DNA from: Atherinomorus stipes
Taxonomy: Eukaryota; Chordata; Actinopteri; Atheriniformes; Atherinidae
Direction: 5' to 3'
Assembly: GCA_023101725.1 (NCBI GenBank)
Contig: JALJCO010003961.1
Coordinates: forward strand, 186,001-250,000
DNA: 64,000 nucleotides
A model generated the notes under the pieces. It ran no database searches and was not told the DNA's origin. It saw only the letters and a list, made by a program, of their open reading frames with translations. Numbering within the stretch: position 1 is the first letter of the stretch; each line of letters starts with the position of its first letter. The position numbers and the translations under genes were made by a program. This document shows, piece after piece, positions 59,613 through 64,000 of the stretch.

Positions 59613-60764
59613 TTATAATGTTGGTCCAAAAATGATTTCATATATCAATCCTTTATTGTCTATTATCACCATAAATTCAAGTAACATAAGGTTTTGGAGT
59701 TTCCATTTAAACTCGGATACAAGTTCTGGTGGCAGTGAACGCATGAAATCAGCCACATGCAAGACATATCTACCACATGGGTCCATTAGCTGCAACATGG
59801 ATTCTCTTCTCTGCCGCCCTTCCTCCACTGCAGCTTCACGTTCAGCTCTTCTTCTATCCAGTACAGCTAATGCAGCTTCAAAATTAGAGATTGGCTCGCT
59901 CTCACGCTTCCTCTTTTTAAATCTTGATCTTCTTGGTGAAGTAGGGGATGTAGAGTCAGTTGAAGGAGTGGGAACTGGAGTTGATGATCCAGAAGGAGGA
60001 TTGGGAACTGGAGTAGAAGATCCAGCTGTACATAGTTCATGTGTGGGTGGAGCATAAAGCTCTGAGGACTCCAGTGCAGAGAATTCAAGATCCCTCATGC
60101 AAATAGAGTCATTATTCAAAGAAAGGTTGCATGAAGGTCCTTCTTCAGGGTCTGGATCCATGTCCTGAAAAAGCACGAGTTGAAAAAGTATTAGAATCAA
60201 GCAACAAATAAAAAAAAAATAATATAAGATAAAATACACATTTCAAACAGTGGTGGCGAGAGATCATTGGCATATTTTACTTTTGAGTACATTCGCACCA
60301 GTCCTTCTGAGTCGTGTGCTCATTCACGTTAACCAAATACATGAAGCTGATTACAATGCAGGGCATACATATAATCTTGAAAACTTCTGGGTATTAATGC
60401 ATGCTGAGATTATATGGTTGGAACGACAGCTTACCTCTAGAGAAACTGTAAAGTTGGTGGTCGTTTCACGGTGTTTTATGTGTCTGTCAAGCCACTGCAA
60501 GGACACATAGAGAGCTGGTACTGCCGTTTTTCCTCCGGAGTCACCACTCTTCTTCTGCTGGACGCGACGTTTCGCCTTAGCAAATTTGTCACGGAGGTAG
60601 CGCCATTTTCTTCTACAGACGCTTTCGTCGGTGGACAAAGTCTGAGCGATCTCCTTCCACGAATTGTTTGCCATTTGTATGTCCTTATATGATTTTATTG
60701 AAGTGTTGTAGAGATGATCATACTTCCTCACCGCCTCGGCTAGTTGTTCCTCAAAGTTATCCAT
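59613..60764 (-). CDS. MADF-BESS domain (Adf-1-like) protein
   Basis: Exon 1 is 60764-60435 (donor AGAG|GTAAGC); exon 2 is 60164-59613 (acceptor GTGCTTTTTCAG), both phase 0, giving 293 residues without damage. Residues about 10-95 form a MADF (Myb/SANT-like) domain with AVRKYDHLYNTS, NNSWKEIAQTL and CRRKWRYLRDKFAKAKRR. A Ser/Thr/Pro-rich linker (159-190) is followed by the basic RRSRFKKRKR (188-197), a likely nuclear signal. A charged helix follows, then a BESS-like motif at 245-275 (FMRSLPPELVSEFKWKLQNL). MADF binds DNA and BESS mediates protein contacts, so a nuclear DNA-binding role is expected. Upstream sequence (60840-61045) is shared with a deleted copy at 48.6 kb, so it is probably carried by a mobile element, perhaps Harbinger-like; no transposase is nearby. 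Confidence 0.8.
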
Positions 60765-60839
60765 TGTTTACTTCCTTGTGTCGACGTAAGCAGGTCATGT
60801 CGGTCCTGGGCTTCCTCCCAGCAAAATAAAGGTTCCGGC

Positions 60840-61045
60840 TTGTTCATAACCACGCCCTTCAAGTTTCTGACCAATCATGTAATACTTCTCGGATCCCCCA
60901 CGAGAAGAAAGTTCTGCCCGGCCGAGGGGACAAGAACAAGCCGCACGCTGTCCTCAAATACGTCCGCGAGAACAAAATGACGTCATTTTGTTCTCGCAGC
61001 TCCGAGAACAAGAAAAAAGTTCTCGCTTCTCGTGGAGTATGTAAC
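60840..61045 (-). repeat. Repeat upstream of the MADF-BESS gene (putative element end)
   Basis: GACCAATCATGTAATACTTC, CGAGAAGAAAGTTCTGCCC and GTTCTCGCTTCTCGTGGAGT align with 48775-48935. A nested perfect palindrome AAATGACGTCATTT lies at 60976, flanked by GAGAACA/TGTTCTC arms, which would serve as a CRE-like site and possible promoter element for the minus-strand gene. Confidence 0.65.
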
Positions 61046-62879
61046 AAGCTTACCCTCTGGAGATAGACACACGCATGCACATTAATATTTGCATACCAGG
61101 ACGCTGCTCACCAAAGGGTCTACATCCACTATCTGACATACACAATCACACATACACACCCTTCCCTCCAGACTGCCGTCACAGCACTCCAAGCACAGCT
61201 GTCAAAACTCAGGAACTTCCAACACAACAATAGTGAGATACCTTTGGGGGACCAGAAAGAGAAACAGCATGAGGAAAGGAAAGGAGACACTTCTGCCCCT
61301 CAGATGCTGTGGTTTATGCCTGCAGTACTCACGTTTGATTCACATTCCCTGCATCCTTTTATCCCCCTTCACTCCCTTCTGTCGCTTATGTGCCCTTTTC
61401 CCACTCATCCTGCTACATCTACCTCTCTTTTTGCTCCAGGCACGGACCACTGTTGTCTCACATCAGCTCTCATAACAGCTCGGGGAAGACCTCCCTCAAC
61501 CTCACGCCTCGCATGTGAGTCCACACGTCCGAGAGGAATAATAACACTGAAATCCTCCAAATCAGGTCATGTCAAATTAAGGGAGGCATTTCAAGAGCCC
61601 ACCCAAGTCTCAGATGGGGTCAGTGGAAAGCTTGCTTTAGGCCATATTTACATGTCAAAATACACTCAGTGACTCAGACTGCATCACAAATCTGGGACTG
61701 ACCCTCAGATTCTGTGTCCTACAGGCTGTAAGATGCTGTGGATTAGTGCATGTGAGCATGGGTGAGAGATTCTACTGCCATGCAAAGACTGACAAATCAA
61801 AACTCTTAACTTAATTGCACCAAGCAAGGGCTTCATGGTTAGACTGACTGAAATAATATTTTTGTTCAATTTGCATTTCAAATCCTGGTCTGAAAAGTGA
61901 GTTGAGACCTGAGAGCTTCGTATTTATTTGAACAAGTGATGCCACTTTTAGACACCAAAAATATGTGTCCAGGTGTGGATTTTAACTAAAAATGCACACC
62001 TAGTAAAAGCATACGTTTGATAATCATTATTTATTTTTTTTTTTTACCAGATCTGTGGTGCAAGTTTAAGTGGTCTGTTAAAAATATCCCCATGAGGAAT
62101 CAATCAGAGCTTAAACTGTCACATTTATCTGAGCTTCATCTCCGATGTGTTGGACACTGATAAGGTTTGGACCTTGCTTGGACTTACAAACAATCATACG
62201 GCAGCTCTACAAGCATTCCAAGGAAGCTCAGACTGTCCAGTGATTTATTGCCAGGATGTGGCTGTATAGGGAGAGTGTGTGGACTCCAGGTTGAAGTAGT
62301 CGGTGGCACAGCAGGTCAGCGAGATAGCTGTGCTACATAGCAGACTGGGACTCATTCAGGAAAGCTCCCAAGAGGGCTGTTGAGTGGGAGGAGGTGGTAA
62401 ATTCCCATTCTGAGTACTTTGTTTTTGCTGATATTGTGTAACATCTTGTGAGAAAATTTGAGCCAACTTCACAAACTTGAGTTTATATTTGATTCATTTG
62501 AAAAAGGAAATTGTCTACGTTTTATCATACAGGGTACTCTTCAAATCCTCCAATGTTGATGTGGCATTAGGGAAAGTGAAAACCCTTTTCAGGATTAAAA
62601 ACTATTAATGGTTGTCACAAATGACTCGGGTTTTAAACTCATCTGTTAGACAATGAAGTAAACCCCATTTCTGGGAAATCTCAAAAGCTCAGTTCGGTTA
62701 CATTTAAACCTTTATTTAACAGCACAAATACTGGATAAAGGAAATGATAATCAATCAAGGCCTTCACTAACCAACTTCTTTGTATTTAGAAAATGTACTG
62801 TTCGTTAAACAAATCTTATCACAGTAATAGGCTCGGAAAAAATTGCAAGAGTATGGTATGGGGTAGTTAGCCCAATTTT
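61046..62879. other. No gene seen
   Basis: Unique-looking sequence. A 142-residue open frame at 61244-61672 is compositionally ordinary, lacks domains and has no splice context. T tract at 62034-62045. Confidence 0.4.
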
Positions 62880-64000
62880 ACCGAATATTGCAAAAATTGT
62901 TGAAAAAAAACATCTTCTATAACGCCTTTAAGGCAACAGATAATTCTATGATAGTGGGTGTTGTGTACCTGGATATTAGTGCTGTTGACATTCTTGACCA
63001 TACTTTGTTAGCTGAGAAACTTAAATGTTAGGGTTTTAATTCTTCTGCATTGAAGTGGATCAGAAGCTACAGTATTTGTCTTTCAGATCACAAAAGGTTT
63101 ATCTGAATGGCAGCCTGTCCAGTAGCAAAAGTTTGGAGTGTGGAGTTCCACAGGGCAGCTGCTTAGGACCTCTACTTTTCTCAATTTTTACTAATGATTT
63201 AGCCTGGGCTACAAAAATCGCCAGAACTGTCCTGTATGCAGATGATACCACTTTGTATTATGCTGCACCTTCATGCACTGTAATAAATCAGGTGCTGAGC
63301 AGAGAACCTAATGTTGTCTATGACTGGGTGGTATGTAAGAACTGGCCCTCAGTATCTCCAAGACCAAGTACATGGTGATTGGTTCAAGGTATAGTTTATC
63401 CCAAAGCCCAAAGCTTGATTTAAATTTTTGTGACTTGACGGTTAAACAAGTTCACAGTGCCAAACTCCTTGGTGTGATGTTAGACTGTTCTCTGTCTTGT
63501 TCTCACCACATTAATTATATTGTTTGGAAAATGGAAAGCGCAATTAGTACTGCCAGGAAGTGTTACTCTTTTGTGGCCCGTCCCCTTTCATGCCAAATAG
63601 TTAAGAGTCTAATCTTATGCCATCTTGATTAGTGCTCTACAGTGTGGTCATCTGCTGCCAGGTGTGAACTTGGGAAGCTCCAGGTAGTCCAGAACAGGAC
63701 AGCATGGTTGGTACTTGGCTGCCCTGTTAAATCTAATGTCAACCAGATGCACGCCTGCATTTCCTGGCTTACAGTTGAGAATAAGCTGCTTTTTAATACA
63801 CTTATGCTCTTTAAGTCAGTCATGAACAGTAATGTTCCAGCTTTTATACATTTACAAATTGTTTTTAGTAATTCTGTTTATGATCATAACACTAAAGGTT
63901 CTAGTAAAGGGCAGCTTGTTTTACCAGGCCCAAGAACCAATGCTCTACAGTAAAGAATTTTTTTATATACAGTAGAGATCATTGATTCTGGAATAACCTG
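62880..64000 (+). pseudogene. Second LINE reverse transcriptase relic, runs off the window
   Basis: VVYLDISAVDILDHTLLAEK (62963, the first catalytic block), LKWIRSY, YLNGSLSSSKSLECGVPQGS (63145), LLFSIFTNDL, the YADDT box at 63235, then LLGVMLDCSLS, HINYIV, KLQVVQNRTAWLVLG and SWLTVENKLLFNTLMLFKS are in correct order for a jockey-superfamily-type reverse transcriptase. Frameshift near 63340, TAG at 63630 inside HLD(Y)CSTVWS and TAA near 63951 show it is dead. It is a different family from the L2-like relic at 57 kb. The 3' end lies beyond the window. Confidence 0.75.

Noticed and set aside
61244..61672. 142-residue plus-strand open frame
   Set aside because: No motif, no neighbouring exon, ordinary composition.

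Overview
The window is eukaryotic nuclear DNA and almost certainly from a teleost fish. It is AT-rich, with short spliced exons, microsatellites and a dense patchwork of fish-type transposable elements (PIF/Harbinger, TTAA-flanked DNA elements, L2-like and RTE-like LINE tails). No prokaryotic gene organisation, CRISPR array, rRNA or intact tRNA was seen. All assignments come from reading the sequence and remembered family features; no search was run.

One host gene is secure: eny2 (SAGA/TREX-2 subunit), + strand. It has a non-coding first exon ending near 35443 and four coding exons between 35626 and 39852, encoding a 95-residue protein. Its introns hold repeats, including a Harbinger element with a clean TAA duplication in the last intron.

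Two other loci carry substantial protein-coding sequence. At 3.2-8.1 kb lies a decayed two-module locus: a transposase-like protein with long readable segments, followed 22 bp later by a protein of the fish 'SAMD3-like' multicopy family. Both are broken by several frameshifts, and palindromic hairpins near 1.56 kb and 9.1 kb could mark element ends. At 59.6-60.8 kb (- strand) is an intact two-exon MADF-BESS (Adf-1-like) gene of 293 residues. A broken copy of its first exon sits at 48.6 kb in the same repeat family, so the intact gene probably belongs to a mobile element.

Layout: 0-3 kb unassigned; 3-9.2 kb transposase/SAMD3-like element; 9.4-15 kb nested repeats with a Harbinger element (11415-13627) carrying transposase and Myb-like remnants; 15-29 kb gene-poor with MITEs and LINE tails; 29.4-33.5 kb composite Harbinger region; 35.3-40.05 kb eny2; 40-43.5 kb nested repeats with a 1.13-kb palindrome; 43.5-50.6 kb MITEs, TTAA elements and a second long foldback element; 50.6-56.4 kb no recognised gene; 56.4-58.7 kb L2-like LINE relic split by a MITE, then another MITE; 59.2-61.05 kb MADF-BESS locus; 62.9-64 kb a second LINE relic running off the edge.
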